In this document: positions 53,877-54,431 of the stretch, piece by piece
How positions within the stretch are numbered: position 1 is the stretch's first letter
Layout: every line of letters starts with the position of its first letter
From: Bacteroidales bacterium UBA5235
GTDB taxonomy: Bacteria; Bacteroidota; Bacteroidia; Bacteroidales; VadinHA17
DNA length: 54,431 nt
Assembly (NCBI GenBank): GCA_002409145.1
Contig: DHUL01000028.1
Coordinates: 1 to 54,431, forward strand
Reading direction: 5' to 3'
Notes under the pieces: model-generated
What the model saw: only the letters and a program-made list of their open reading frames with translations
Told to the model about the DNA's origin: nothing
The model's database searches: none
Made by a program: the position numbers and the translations under genes

Positions 53877-54377
53877 ATGACACTGCACCAGAGGATAGGA
53901 CAGGGCATCGACTTTCACCGCCTTGAGGAGGGTCGTGAGTTCTGGCTGGGAGGCGTACGCATCAATTCAGCTAAGGGATGTGTGGCTCACTCTGACGGGG
54001 ATGTCCTTATACATGCAATCTGCGATGCATTGCTGGGTGCAGCAGGACTCAACGACATCGGTTATCACTTCCCTGACACCTCTGAGGAGTTCCGGGGGAT
54101 TGACAGCAAGATACTGCTCAGGCGGGTGGTGGAGATGATCACAGGTGCCGGCTACAGGATAGTAAACATTGACAGCACTGTCTGCCTTGAGCTTCCGAAA
54201 CTGTCTCCCTACATCACAGCCATGCGTACGACCATGGCCGCCATTGCAAATATCTCACCCGAGGCTGTCTCGGTAAAAGCCACCACCACCGAGAAGATGG
54301 GATTCACAGGCCGGGGTGAAGGAATAGTTGCTCTTGCCGTCTGCCTGCTGTCAGACCTGATACCGGATAATATTTGA
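53877..54377 (+). CDS. ispF: 2-C-methyl-D-erythritol 2,4-cyclodiphosphate synthase
   Basis: This 166-aa trimeric enzyme of the MEP isoprenoid pathway makes the cyclodiphosphate from CDP-ME2P. Metal ligands are D12 and H14 (GQGIDFHRL) and H46 (VLIHAICDALLG). The HSDGD loop (38-42) and the C-terminal TTTEKMGFTGRGEGI segment are intact, and the length is normal. It supplies isoprenoid precursors that would also feed the carotenoid cluster, although it is in the porV transcript unit here. It ends directly at the octamer repeats. Confidence 0.97.
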   Translation: MTLHQRIGQGIDFHRLEEGREFWLGGVRINSAKGCVAHSDGDVLIHAICDALLGAAGLNDIGYHFPDTSEEFRGIDSKILLRRVVEMITGAGYRIVNIDSTVCLELPKLSPYITAMRTTMAAIANISPEAVSVKATTTEKMGFTGRGEGIVALAVCLLSDLIPDNI

Positions 54378-54431
54378 AAGTCTGAAAGTCTGAGAGTCTG
54401 TCACTGCGTTTAGTCGTGCGGTCGTGCGGTC
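54376..54431. repeat. Octamer tandem repeats downstream of ispF
   Basis: Three copies of GAAAGTCT (last GAGAGTCT, 54376-54399) are followed by GTCGTGCG repeats (two full and one partial copy, 54413-54431) that continue past the window edge. They resemble the heptamer array after guaA in unit length and placement. Confidence 0.7.

Overview
This window comes from a member of the Bacteroidota, most likely a Bacteroidales-like or related anaerobe or facultative lineage. The evidence is a SusC/SusD pair, type IX secretion genes (gldJ, a PorP/SprF-family gene, porU, porV), many lipoproteins with Bacteroidota-type lipoboxes, no strong Shine-Dalgarno sequences, and repeated matches to the Bacteroidota promoter (TTG, about 20 bases, TAnnTTTG). 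The base composition looks even, and I see no rRNA, tRNA, CRISPR array, phage or insertion sequence.

Layout. Positions 1-3325 hold two hypothetical genes, two small genes (44 and 52 aa) and a cold-shock gene. Positions 3526-6201 encode a lipoprotein glycoside hydrolase with FN3-like and CBM-like C-terminal domains. Positions 6223-8389 hold a dipeptide epimerase overlapped by a BioF/Kbl-type PLP enzyme. Positions 8657-10794 are a BlaI/BlaR1-type switch whose M56 sensor is fused to outer-membrane-style plug and TonB C-terminal modules; two identical operator half-site pairs lie in front of it. Three hypothetical envelope genes follow (11007-13132).

Positions 13407-29315 form a complete sialic-acid (nan) utilisation locus. 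It is transcribed leftward in the order susC (nanO), susD (nanU), a strong internal terminator, sialidase, a 1318-aa GH20/SGNH/sialate-O-acetylesterase fusion, neuraminate lyase, kelch mutarotase, ManNAc 2-epimerase and MFS transporter. A FadR-type GntR regulator is divergent from it, and a palindrome sits at the predicted +1 of susC. Together these genes would take sialoglycans from outer-membrane capture to GlcNAc in the cytoplasm.

Positions 29297-36794 are a leftward, tightly overlapping carotenoid cluster: 5'-nucleotidase, PlsC-type acyltransferase, GT2, TPR protein, crtI, crtB, cruF. Between crtB and cruF lies the collapsed remnant of a crtD-type desaturase, with its N- and C-terminal ends joined and a frameshift. 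The cell probably makes a hydroxylated, glycosylated and acylated carotenoid that lacks the CrtD desaturation.

The rest is housekeeping and envelope: a GMP-synthase ATP-pyrophosphatase without its glutaminase domain, folC, phoH, mtaB, an LpxL-like acyltransferase, a GT2, a metallophosphoesterase, murF, then the T9SS block gldJ, porP-like, porU, porV and finally ispF. Short heptamer or octamer tandem repeats occur after guaA and after ispF.

The observations most worth following up are the crtD remnant, the triple-enzyme fusion, the two regulatory palindrome systems, and the small genes with good promoter or coding evidence.
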